Assembly: GCA_012521105.1 (NCBI GenBank) | Contig: JAAYNA010000128.1 | Span: 1-32,222, forward strand | DNA length: 32,222 nt | From: Clostridiaceae bacterium | GTDB lineage: Bacteria > Bacillota > Clostridia > DSM-8532 | Direction: 5' to 3' | In this document: one piece after another, positions 15,282 to 23,243 of the stretch | Position numbering within the stretch: position 1 is the stretch's first letter | Layout of the letters: every line of letters starts with the position of its first letter | Program-made: the position numbers and the translations under genes | The notes under the pieces: model-generated | The model's input: only the letters and a program-made list of their open reading frames with translations | The model's database searches: none | Told to the model about the DNA's origin: nothing

Positions 15282-16034
15282 ATGTATAATTTTATAATCT
15301 GTGAAGATAATTTCAATACCGGAATTCTGCTAAAAAAAATAATAACAGAATACGCCAATGAAAAAAACTTAGACTATAATATAAAACTATTCAACGAAAA
15401 TTTTGATCAGGTTATCGAATTTACCAAATCCAATATCGGCCATGTCAATGTATTCTTTATGGATATTATCCTTAATGAAGAGAATTCCACCGGTTTGACC
15501 CTCGCAAAGCAAATCAGAAAAATAGATGTTTTAGCTTATTTCATTATTATAACATCCCATCCTGAATTGAGCCTCAAAGTTTTTAACTATAGAATTAAAG
15601 CACTGGATTGTATATTTAAACAGGAAGAGGATATTGAAAAACGCATTTATGAATGCCTTGATACCGTCGTTTCAGAATCTTTAAGTATTGATATTTTAAC
15701 TTTACGAAACCAAATCACGTTAAAAAGTACAAATGGTATTCACCCGGTAAACTTAAGCGATATTTTGTATTTTGAGACAAGACCGGGTTCAAGATTAATT
15801 TACTGTGTATTGGTTGATCGCACCTGTATTGCATTTCGTAATACAATGAAAGAGCTTATAAAAGATCTTGACAGTCGTTTTTTCCAGTGTCATCGCTCGT
15901 ATATAATTAACACTAAATTTATAAAGAAATTCTGTATAAACAGGCAAAGTTATTCTGTTATTATGGCAGACGGTAAAATCTGTGATGTTTCAAGGCCAAA
16001 ATGGAAGGAGTTGCTGTCTCATGTTAGAATTTGA
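15282..16034 (+). CDS. AgrA-type response regulator (REC-LytTR)
   Basis: The 250-residue protein has an N-terminal receiver domain (about 1-125) with acidic pair E8-D9, phospho-acceptor Asp61 in FFMDI, Thr91 and the conserved Lys113, followed by a LytTR DNA-binding domain (about 140-245) with the typical LSDILYFET, CHRSYIINTKFI pattern. LytTR proteins of the AgrA/VirR kind bind direct repeats upstream of peptide, toxin or wall genes. The next gene overlaps it by 14 bp and encodes its cognate kinase. It is transcribed opposite to its left-hand neighbours. No agrB or agrD homologue is visible nearby. Confidence 0.9.
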   Translation: MYNFIICEDNFNTGILLKKIITEYANEKNLDYNIKLFNENFDQVIEFTKSNIGHVNVFFMDIILNEENSTGLTLAKQIRKIDVLAYFIIITSHPELSLKVFNYRIKALDCIFKQEEDIEKRIYECLDTVVSESLSIDILTLRNQITLKSTNGIHPVNLSDILYFETRPGSRLIYCVLVDRTCIAFRNTMKELIKDLDSRFFQCHRSYIINTKFIKKFCINRQSYSVIMADGKICDVSRPKWKELLSHVRI

Positions 16035-17307
16035 CAGGCTAACTACAGCTTTGGCTTTTTCATTAGTTCATGTCCTAACAGTAGTATATCTTAACACGAT
16101 GAATATCAGACGCTCCAAACTTATATACTCTAAACTTTTTATCGTATCATTTGTTATTATTTTTCCAGCCAGAATTTTTATACAAAAACTTTACATATAC
16201 TTTCCTGTAATGTTATTTTTATTGCCACTGTGTATCTTTTATATTTACAGGCTTAACATTGCAGAAGCTTTCGCATTGTCGATGATAAGTGATATTATTA
16301 TACTGTTTGGAGAGCTGATAGCCCAATCAGCATTGAATCGAACTCCTGAAAGTATTTTCCCAACCCAGGATAATTTTGAACAAACTTCAGTGAAAAATTT
16401 GTCCTTTCTTTGTATTGCGGCTGTGGTAATAGTTACTTCTAGTCTGATTAGAAAAAAAGCATTAAACAAAAGAATCATAAAAAATATAATTTATTATATT
16501 TTGCTTTTAGCATTGGTTAATGTTGCTTTAAATGTTTTATTACTTGTATCAGGCGCTGCTTTTGAAAAAATATATTTGACGAATTTCTGCTATAAGGTAT
16601 GTGTTTTCATTCTGTTATTGTTCATCCTGTCACTTAGCAGTAAAGCGCGTTTTGAGCATAGAAGCCAGAAATATATGCAGCTTAACAAATACACTCAAAT
16701 AATAGAAGACATGTACGAAGATTTGGTAAGTCAACAGCATGATTTTTCAAACATTCTTTTATCAATTAACGGATATATAGACGATAACCGTATTAACGAA
16801 CTGCGGGAATACATTAACAAATATGTAATGAAAGACTTGTGCAAAAATATGAATAACAGTTTTGTATCCTCTCTAAAATACGTTCAAAATCCTGCATTAA
16901 AGGGTATTATATTTTCCAAATTAAACCAGGCTGCCACGAAAAATATTAAACTGTTCATCAACATCTTTACTGAAATTGATATTTATAATATTGATCCTGC
17001 AGATCTGGTAAGAATAGTAGGAATTCTGTTTGACAATGCTATTGAGGCATGTGAAAAGTCACCTCAGAATGAACTTCACCTGGGAATGGAATCAGATAAA
17101 ACACATACGTCAATACTGATTGGCAACACTTACTTCCAACTACCAGACATAAAGCTTATTTGTAAGCGCGGGTATTCAACAAAGGGTAAAAACAGAGGGT
17201 TTGGCTTATATAACCTGAAAAAAATATTATCCCTCTATCCCCATGCGCATTTAAAAACCACTGTAAGTGATAATATGTTTTTTCAGGAGTTAATTATTTT
17301 AAAATAA
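16021..17307 (+). CDS. AgrC-type GHKL sensor histidine kinase
   Basis: A 428-residue membrane kinase. The first 205 residues contain about six hydrophobic spans, as in AgrC-type peptide receptors. His240 in SQQHDFSNILLSINGYI is the likely phospho-accepting residue. The ATPase domain has the N-box FDNAIEA (337-343) and the G-box GFGLYNLKKIL (393-403). The start at 16021 was chosen for the GGAAGGAG upstream and its overlap with the regulator gene; the open frame extends 13 codons further without support. The ligand is unknown. The order regulator-then-kinase is the reverse of the classical agr locus. Confidence 0.87.
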   Translation: MLEFDRLTTALAFSLVHVLTVVYLNTMNIRRSKLIYSKLFIVSFVIIFPARIFIQKLYIYFPVMLFLLPLCIFYIYRLNIAEAFALSMISDIIILFGELIAQSALNRTPESIFPTQDNFEQTSVKNLSFLCIAAVVIVTSSLIRKKALNKRIIKNIIYYILLLALVNVALNVLLLVSGAAFEKIYLTNFCYKVCVFILLLFILSLSSKARFEHRSQKYMQLNKYTQIIEDMYEDLVSQQHDFSNILLSINGYIDDNRINELREYINKYVMKDLCKNMNNSFVSSLKYVQNPALKGIIFSKLNQAATKNIKLFINIFTEIDIYNIDPADLVRIVGILFDNAIEACEKSPQNELHLGMESDKTHTSILIGNTYFQLPDIKLICKRGYSTKGKNRGFGLYNLKKILSLYPHAHLKTTVSDNMFFQELIILK

Positions 17308-17323
17308 ATCTATGAATGGCCGC

Positions 17324-17348
17324 AAAAAAGCTGCCACTTAAGGCAGCT
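17324..17348 (-). terminator. Terminator of yhbY with stop codon in its loop
   Basis: AGCTGCC (17329-17335) pairs with GGCAGCT (17342-17348), and six U follow on the minus strand (17324-17329). The TAA stop codon of yhbY (17338-17340) lies in the six-base loop, so the last two sense codons are in the stem. It also lies 22 bp after the converging kinase gene. Confidence 0.85.
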
Positions 17349-17628
17349 CTATTACTTTGTTTTCCTTAGATTCTCTGTACAGAACAAAGCGGTTTCCAAT
17401 AACCTGTACAATTTCTGCCCCAAGTGACAAAGCCAGTTCTTCGCTTACTTCCCTGGCACTAAACTCTGAATTTTTCAGCACTGTGCCTTTTACCAGCTCT
17501 CTTGCCTCAAGGGCTTCATCAAACTGCTTTATTACATTATCTGAAATCCCGCCTTTCCCTATTTGGAAGATGGCAGGAATAACATTTGCAAGGCTTCTTA
17601 GATAACTTCTCTGCTTTCCGGTCAGCAT
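17338..17628 (-). CDS. yhbY: CRS1/YhbY-domain RNA-binding protein
   Basis: A 96-residue CRM-domain protein beginning MLTGKQRSYLRSLAN, with the IFQIGKGGISDNVIKQFDEALEARELVKGTV core that defines YhbY. It binds pre-50S particles and takes part in ribosome assembly. The start at 17628 was chosen since it matches the family N-terminus and follows CCAGGAG; seven further codons are open upstream. It follows obgE by 50 bp, a common clostridial arrangement. Confidence 0.93.
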   Translation of the reverse strand: MLTGKQRSYLRSLANVIPAIFQIGKGGISDNVIKQFDEALEARELVKGTVLKNSEFSAREVSEELALSLGAEIVQVIGNRFVLYRESKENKVIELP

Positions 17629-17678
17629 TCTTATCAACTCCTGGTGCATTTTATAAAATAAAAGGAATGATACCTCTT

Positions 17679-18974
<1,296 letters not shown>

Positions 18975-19041
18975 CTATAGGAGTATTTTTACAGAGACAA
19001 AAAGAGGACGATTATTCTCGCCCCCATTAAACTTTTTATTT

Positions 19042-19320
19042 CTATCCGACAATAATGCTAACCTTCTTTTTATTTTTCCCTGATCGTTCAAACTTTACAA
19101 TACCATCTGCTTTTGCAAATAATGTATCGTCCTTACCTTTTCCTACATTATCTCCGGGATGTATTTTTGTACCCCGCTGTCTAACGAGAATGTTTCCGGC
19201 TTTTACAAACTGACCATCTGCTCTTTTAACTCCAAGCCTTTTCGACTCACTGTCACGACCGTTTTTGGTGCTGCCCACACCCTTTTTCTGTGCAAACAAC
19301 TGCAAATTTACCTTTACCAT
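19042..19320 (-). CDS. rpmA: 50S ribosomal protein L27 with cleavable N-terminus
   Basis: A 92-residue L27 with the family core [26 protein letters not shown]. It opens [14 protein letters not shown], the Firmicutes extension that Prp protease removes; by analogy with S. aureus, nine residues are lost and the mature protein begins at the Ala before QKKG, exposing the tail that reaches the peptidyl transferase centre. The start at 19320 follows the family; the frame is open 18 codons further upstream, overlapping prp. The protease gene ends 4 bp before the start. Confidence 0.96.
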   Translation of the reverse strand: MVKVNLQLFAQKKGVGSTKNGRDSESKRLGVKRADGQFVKAGNILVRQRGTKIHPGDNVGKGKDDTLFAKADGIVKFERSGKNKKKVSIIVG

Positions 19321-19324
19321 TGGT

Positions 19325-19654
19325 TTACACCTCCTCGTATCGAATCTGGATATATTTACCGTAATTGGTCTCAATTTGCCTTAATCCTATTACCATAGTT
19401 TTTAGTATTATATCGGTTACATAACTTTCCCTTTCCCCAAGATTATCGGGTACATGGCATTCTATAAAGCCATCGGATTCCTTAAAATTCCTGAAGCCAA
19501 CCAGTTCGTCCAAACCACCCAGCGCTGTAAAAACTATGGCCGACACAGCAGAACAGACTATGTCCTTTCCCGCTTCGCTAAAACCTGCGTGTCCTTTAAG
19601 TTTAAACCCCTTTATTTTCCCAAGGGTATCGTGATAAATAACTGCTCGAATCAT
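19325..19654 (-). CDS. prp: Prp cysteine protease for L27 maturation
   Basis: The 109-residue protein (YsxB family) has the catalytic pair at the canonical positions: His22 in KGHAGF and Cys34 in DIVCSAVSA. Prp cuts the N-terminal extension from L27 in Firmicutes and related bacteria, an essential step in S. aureus. It is translationally coupled to rplU (stop and start share one base) and lies directly before rpmA, whose product carries the expected cleavage motif. Confidence 0.95.
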   Translation of the reverse strand: MIRAVIYHDTLGKIKGFKLKGHAGFSEAGKDIVCSAVSAIVFTALGGLDELVGFRNFKESDGFIECHVPDNLGERESYVTDIILKTMVIGLRQIETNYGKYIQIRYEEV

Positions 19655-19965
19655 TATGCGTTTATCTTTTCAATCTGTACTTTTGTGTATGGTTGTCTGT
19701 GTCCTTGTTTTCTTCTGTAGCCTTTCTTCGGCTTATATTTGAAGACTATAATCTTCTTGCTTTTTCCATGACCGAGTACCTTAGCGGTTACAGACGCACC
19801 CTCAACTGTTGGTGTGCCTACGGTAAACTCTTCACCTTCGGACACAGCAAGAACTTTATCAAAAACAACAGTTTCGCCTTCTCCTGAGGGAAGCTTTTCA
19901 AGGAACAAAACATCGCCTTCCTGAACCCTGTACTGCTTTCCACCGGTTTCAATTACTGCGTACAT
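19654..19965 (-). CDS. rplU: 50S ribosomal protein L21
   Basis: A 103-residue L21 beginning [18 protein letters not shown], with the C-terminal [24 protein letters not shown] motif that binds 23S rRNA. The start at 19965 is set by the family N-terminus and the strong GAGGAGGTG upstream; the open frame runs 16 codons further into the leader. First gene of rplU - prp - rpmA, with its own promoter and leader. Confidence 0.97.
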   Translation of the reverse strand: MYAVIETGGKQYRVQEGDVLFLEKLPSGEGETVVFDKVLAVSEGEEFTVGTPTVEGASVTAKVLGHGKSKKIIVFKYKPKKGYRRKQGHRQPYTKVQIEKINA

Positions 19966-20044
19966 AGTATGCACCTCCTCTTGCCCTGACTCGCCATGAA
20001 AGGGAGCATTCAATGCATTTTAAACCCTTTCTATGTGCGGTAAC
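19966..20044 (-). promoter_or_regulatory. L21-type ribosomal protein leader
   Basis: The roughly 80-nt leader forms a hairpin: GAAAGGG (plus strand 19998-20004) pairs with CCCTTTC (20025-20031), enclosing a second small stem GCATT/AATGC (20006-20016). A stem with a GCAUU/AAUGC inner helix right before rplU resembles the L21 leader motif described for Firmicutes. I cannot run a covariance model, so the family name is a judgement from layout. Confidence 0.6.
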
Positions 20045-20050
20045 CGTCTT

Positions 20051-20080
20051 ATTTTAACACAGCGTAATGCCATGTGTCAA
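20051..20080 (-). promoter_or_regulatory. Sigma-A promoter of rplU-prp-rpmA
   Basis: On the minus strand a perfect TTGACA (20075-20080) is followed after 18 bp by TAAAAT (20051-20056), or after 17 bp by TTAAAA. It sits about 85-115 bp before rplU, between the leader and the terminator of the upstream peroxide operon. Confidence 0.7.
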
Positions 20081-20108
20081 CTTATCAAATTCTTACTTAA
20101 TAACACAC

Positions 20109-20136
20109 AAAAACAGGCGGTTTCTGTAACCGCCTG
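20109..20136 (-). terminator. Terminator of the perR-ahpC-ahpF operon
   Basis: CAGGCGGTT (20114-20122) pairs perfectly with AACCGCCTG (20128-20136) around a 5-base loop. On the minus strand five U follow (20109-20113). It begins 16 bp after the reductase stop codon. Confidence 0.88.
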
Positions 20137-20152
20137 CCTTTATTAATTTTAT

Positions 20153-21775
20153 TTAGCTGTTCTCGATGATATCCAAAATTTCTTCGGTTGTTTTTTTGCC
20201 AAAAACTATATCTCCGTCATTCACAATTAATGCCGGTACACTCATTATTGAATACTGGTTTTTGAATTCAGGATATCGGGCTACATCAATCATTTCTGCC
20301 TCAATATTTGAATTTTTAGCTGCCATTAGTTGACATGCAGTTACCACATCGGGGCAGAAAGTACAGGACAGGGACACCCCTATCTTTAAATTCACTCTCC
20401 TGTCAATCTTGTTTATGCGGGATAGAATATCTTCGCCTATCGATTGGCCAGGCCCGGCAACGTTATATAACGCCAGAATGAACGAGTTTATTTCATGCCC
20501 GCCTGGAACACCGTGGTATTGTATGCCTGTATAGCTGCCGTCGCTTCTTAAAATTGCGAAAGTTGGAAAAATGGTAGCGTTTATAAGTTTTTCCTTCTCG
20601 CTGTCCTGTCCTTTGTTCAATACCTCCAGATCAACTTTATCGGTAAGGGATACGAACTCTTCCAGGAATGATTTTATTTCACTGCAAAGCCCCTGCTCCC
20701 CATCCAATATTGCCAGAATTCTCACTTTATTTTCAAAACGGTCTAAAACAGGAATCAGTTGTTCCCGCAAATCCTCCTCGAAAAATAGTTTACCCGGTTG
20801 TACGGTATTATGTGATTCTTCAGTTTTTATACCAAGCTTTTCTTTCTTTATCGCAACATATTTTTCTGCATGGGTTGCCGCAACAGCTCCGTCAGCAACA
20901 GCTGTTACCAGCTGTCTTAGTTCTTTGGCTCTGACATCCCCGGCTGCATATACCCCATCTATATTGGTTCGCATATTTTCATCGGTCAGGATATATCCGT
21001 ATTCATCAAGACGCAGCTGTTCTGCATACTCGGCAGTTTGAGGTATATATCCCGCAAAAACAAAAAGCCCAAAACTCTCACCCGGCTTAGACTCATACGT
21101 CCATGTCTGCCCTGTTTGATTATTAATAAACCTTGCATAACGCAATACATTATCTCCGCCGGCCTCCAATATTTCAGTGTTAAACTTTACTTCTATCTTA
21201 GGATGGGCAAGTACTCTTTCTGCGATCATTTTTGAACATGTGAACTCAGGTTCTCTTGCTATAATTGTAACTTTTCTTGCATATCTGGTAAGAAAAATGG
21301 ACTCTTCTGCAGCTGCAAAGCCTGCCCCTATAACAAAAACATCCATGCCTGTAAAGAACTCTCCATCACATGTGGCACAGTATCCAATACCCCGTCCCCT
21401 GAACTCATCTTCTCCTTTAAATCCGATCTTTCTGGGAACGGTTCCTGTAGCAACCACTACAGCTAAAGCTTCATATTCTCCATCCACCGTTCTAACCTTT
21501 TTTATATCGCCTTTTAAGTCTACCCACTCCACAATGCCCTGTTTGAAAGAAACACCAAATTTTTCAGCCTGCTTTCTCATGGTCAGGCCAAGTTCTTCTC
21601 CTGAAGTATTAAGAATTCCCGGATAGTTCTCTACTTCTGAAGTTATCCTGATTTGTCCTCCTGGTTTGTCCCGTTCTATGATCAGAGTTTTGAGTTTGGC
21701 ACGGCCGGCATATATACCGGCCGCCATCCCCGCGCTTCCTGAGCCTATTATAATAATGTCATACAGTTCTTTCAT
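20153..21775 (-). CDS. AhpF-like peroxiredoxin reductase, permuted domains
   Basis: The 540-residue protein combines both halves of AhpF in reverse order. Residues 1-310 are a thioredoxin reductase unit: FAD motif GSGSAGMAAG (11-20), redox pair C133-ATC-C136, NADPH motif VIGAGFAAAEE and the distal FAD motif VYAAGD. Residues about 330-540 match the N-terminal tandem thioredoxin-fold domain of AhpF: a first fold without cysteines in the active-site position, the HGVPGGHEINS linker motif, then a second fold with C471-TF-C474 (SCTFCPDVV) and a cis-Pro motif SVPAL. In E. coli AhpF the thioredoxin-fold part comes first. It should pass electrons from NAD(P)H to AhpC, whose gene lies 5 bp upstream. 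No strong ribosome binding site; translational coupling is likely. Confidence 0.9.
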   Translation of the reverse strand: MKELYDIIIIGSGSAGMAAGIYAGRAKLKTLIIERDKPGGQIRITSEVENYPGILNTSGEELGLTMRKQAEKFGVSFKQGIVEWVDLKGDIKKVRTVDGEYEALAVVVATGTVPRKIGFKGEDEFRGRGIGYCATCDGEFFTGMDVFVIGAGFAAAEESIFLTRYARKVTIIAREPEFTCSKMIAERVLAHPKIEVKFNTEILEAGGDNVLRYARFINNQTGQTWTYESKPGESFGLFVFAGYIPQTAEYAEQLRLDEYGYILTDENMRTNIDGVYAAGDVRAKELRQLVTAVADGAVAATHAEKYVAIKKEKLGIKTEESHNTVQPGKLFFEEDLREQLIPVLDRFENKVRILAILDGEQGLCSEIKSFLEEFVSLTDKVDLEVLNKGQDSEKEKLINATIFPTFAILRSDGSYTGIQYHGVPGGHEINSFILALYNVAGPGQSIGEDILSRINKIDRRVNLKIGVSLSCTFCPDVVTACQLMAAKNSNIEAEMIDVARYPEFKNQYSIMSVPALIVNDGDIVFGKKTTEEILDIIENS

Positions 21776-21780
21776 AGCAA

Positions 21781-22344
21781 TTACAGCTTCCCTACCAAGT
21801 CCAGACTTGGTTTAAGAGTTTCTGCTCCGGGACGCCATTTAGCAGGACAAACCTGATCGCCATGGGCTGCTACAAATTGAGCGGCCTGCACTTTACGCAG
21901 TAATTCAGCACCTTCCCTGCCTATGCTGTTGTCATTGACTTCATAAGCTACTATTTTTCCGGCCGGATTGACTATAAAGCTTCCCCTGAGAGCCATTCCT
22001 TCTTCTTCAATGTAAACTTCAAAATCTCTGCAGAGTTTACCTGTGGGATCTGCCAGCATCGGGAACTTAATTTTCTTTATGGTGTCAGAAGCATCATGCC
22101 AGGCCTTATGAACAAAATGGCTGTCGGTTGACACTGAATATACTTCCACCCCTATTTTCTGAAACTCTTCATAGTGATCTGCCAGGTCTGACAGTTCGGT
22201 AGGACATACAAAGGTAAAATCTGCCGGATAGAATACAAACACCGACCATCTACCAAGCAAGTCTGCCTTGCTGATATCCTTAAATTCTCCATTAACGTAT
22301 GCCTTTACTGTAAAATCTGAAATTTCCTTTCCAATAAGTGCCAT
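21781..22344 (-). CDS. ahpC: 2-Cys peroxiredoxin AhpC
   Basis: A 187-residue typical 2-Cys peroxiredoxin. The peroxidatic Cys47 lies in FTFVCPTE, the resolving Cys166 in QVCPAKW, and the C-terminus after it contains the helix that slows recycling in sensitive peroxiredoxins. It reduces hydrogen peroxide and organic peroxides in the cytoplasm. The partner reductase follows directly and the probable regulator perR precedes it by 56 bp. GAGGAGG lies at good distance. Confidence 0.96.
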   Translation of the reverse strand: MALIGKEISDFTVKAYVNGEFKDISKADLLGRWSVFVFYPADFTFVCPTELSDLADHYEEFQKIGVEVYSVSTDSHFVHKAWHDASDTIKKIKFPMLADPTGKLCRDFEVYIEEEGMALRGSFIVNPAGKIVAYEVNDNSIGREGAELLRKVQAAQFVAAHGDQVCPAKWRPGAETLKPSLDLVGKL

Positions 22345-22400
22345 AATAAAACCTCCTCAAATATTATTTTATTTTGTCCGGCTAAAACCGGTAATTTTGC

Positions 22401-22799
22401 TTACCCAGACCCGTCCCTGCAACCGGAACAGATACCTTTAAAAATCATTACCCTGCTTTCTATGTGGACCCCGGTGGACTGCTCCAAAAATTCATCAATC
22501 TGTTCAAAAAAATCCTTTAACTTATCGATTTCCGCATCAAAGGCACTTCCGCATTCTGTGCATACCACATGCAAATGCTCGTGGATGTTTATATCAAATC
22601 GATCAGGCGCATCGCCCATCGGAATCCTTAATATTTCTCCGGATTCTGACATTGTGCCCAAGTTACGGTAAACAGTTCCCAGGCTGATGTTAGGATAATC
22701 TTTTCTAATGTCTTCATATATTTCTGATGCTGTGGGATGATTCAGTTTTCTTAATGAATTTTCTATCATCATCTTTTGTGCGCTATAACGTCTGTTCAT
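22401..22799 (-). CDS. perR: PerR-type Fur-family peroxide sensor
   Basis: The 132-residue protein has the Fur winged helix (about 1-75) and a metal-binding dimer domain. Both structural zinc pairs are present (C80/C83 and C124/C127). Aligned to B. subtilis PerR ligands H37, D85, H91, H93 and D104, the residues are H21, D69, H75, H77 and D88: all conserved, including the Asp in the place where Fur has Glu. That favours PerR over Fur or Zur. It is the first gene of the ahpC operon and a PerR/Fur-type palindrome overlaps its promoter, pointing to autoregulation. Confidence 0.92.
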   Translation of the reverse strand: MNRRYSAQKMMIENSLRKLNHPTASEIYEDIRKDYPNISLGTVYRNLGTMSESGEILRIPMGDAPDRFDINIHEHLHVVCTECGSAFDAEIDKLKDFFEQIDEFLEQSTGVHIESRVMIFKGICSGCRDGSG

Positions 22800-22816
22800 G
22801 ATGAAAACTCCTACTA

Positions 22817-22835
22817 AATAGTAATGGTTACTATT
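22817..22835 (-). promoter_or_regulatory. PerR/Fur-type operator
   Basis: AATAGTAA (22817-22824), a 3-bp centre, and its exact reverse complement TTACTATT (22828-22835) make a perfect 19-bp palindrome. Length and AT-rich half sites fit the PerR/Fur operator class. It directly abuts the -10 element and covers the transcription start of the perR-ahpC-ahpF operon, the right place for repression. Confidence 0.8.
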
Positions 22836-22863
22836 ATTATATACAAATTATTTATATTGTCAA
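22836..22863 (-). promoter_or_regulatory. Sigma-A promoter of perR-ahpC-ahpF
   Basis: On the minus strand a perfect TTGACA (22858-22863) and a perfect TATAAT (22836-22841) are 16 bp apart. It is the strongest promoter by consensus match in the window, held in check by the adjoining palindrome. Confidence 0.85.
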
Positions 22864-22891
22864 TATGTTTTAAAAAATTTTGTATTAAAAG

Positions 22892-22926
22892 AACAGCCTT
22901 TAGATAGTATTGTTTCAAAGGCTGTT
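22892..22926. terminator. Second copy of the rng-type terminator hairpin
   Basis: AACAGCCTTT (22892-22901) pairs with AAAGGCTGTT (22917-22926); T-runs follow on the plus strand (22923-22930) and, more weakly, on the minus strand. The stem shares AACAGCC/GGCTGTT with the true rng terminator at 23204-23239. Confidence 0.7.
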
Positions 22927-23030
22927 TTTTACCAGTCATCTTTTTCTTATTATGTATCCCCGTTCAGCTGTTAATTATCCTGCCGCTTCCGAACCAGTTT
23001 GGACAAGGGTAATAACGGGGTAAGGCAGGG
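22927..23030 (-). pseudogene. Decayed copy of the rng 3' end
   Basis: Read on the minus strand, 23008-22964 encodes PCPNWFGSGRIINS followed by a stop, a decayed version of the RNase G C-terminus PCPNCGGSGRVVDSS. DNA similarity extends on both sides, from a CTTACCC run near 23017-23024 to the terminator hairpin at 22892-22926. The second zinc-link cysteine is lost and no start or upstream frame remains. It looks like the remnant of a duplicated or second rng gene. Confidence 0.65.
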
Positions 23031-23050
23031 GGACAGGCAACTTATCTGTT

Positions 23051-23170
23051 TTACTCACCATCATGCTCACTGTATGGTTTATAGTAAAGCCTTACTTCTT
23101 TAACATCCTTGGGAAATTCCTTATTGACAGCTAAAAGATCTCCATGATAAACCCCTTGAAATGGCAAACA
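23051..23170 (-). pseudogene. Unidentified coding remnant between the rng copies
   Basis: After the rng terminator, minus-strand codons from about 23170 to TAA 23051 read CLPFQGVYHGDLLAVNKEF, then PKDVKEVRLYYKPYSEHDGE. The composition looks like a real protein C-terminus, but there is no ribosome binding site and the frame upstream runs into the terminator and antisense of rng. I do not recognise the family. It may be the tail of a gene whose front was deleted with the second rng copy. Confidence 0.35.
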
Positions 23171-23203
23171 TTGAAAGGTAAAAGAAAAGATTTTCAATAA
23201 AAA

Positions 23204-23239
23204 AACAGCCCCCAGACAATATTTATCTGAAAGGCTGTT
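23204..23239 (-). terminator. Terminator of rng
   Basis: AACAGCC (23204-23210) pairs with GGCTGTT (23233-23239) with a large loop; on the minus strand a U-rich run (complement of the A-run ending at 23205) follows. It begins 4 bp after the rng stop codon. Confidence 0.75.
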
Positions 23240-23243
23240 TTTA

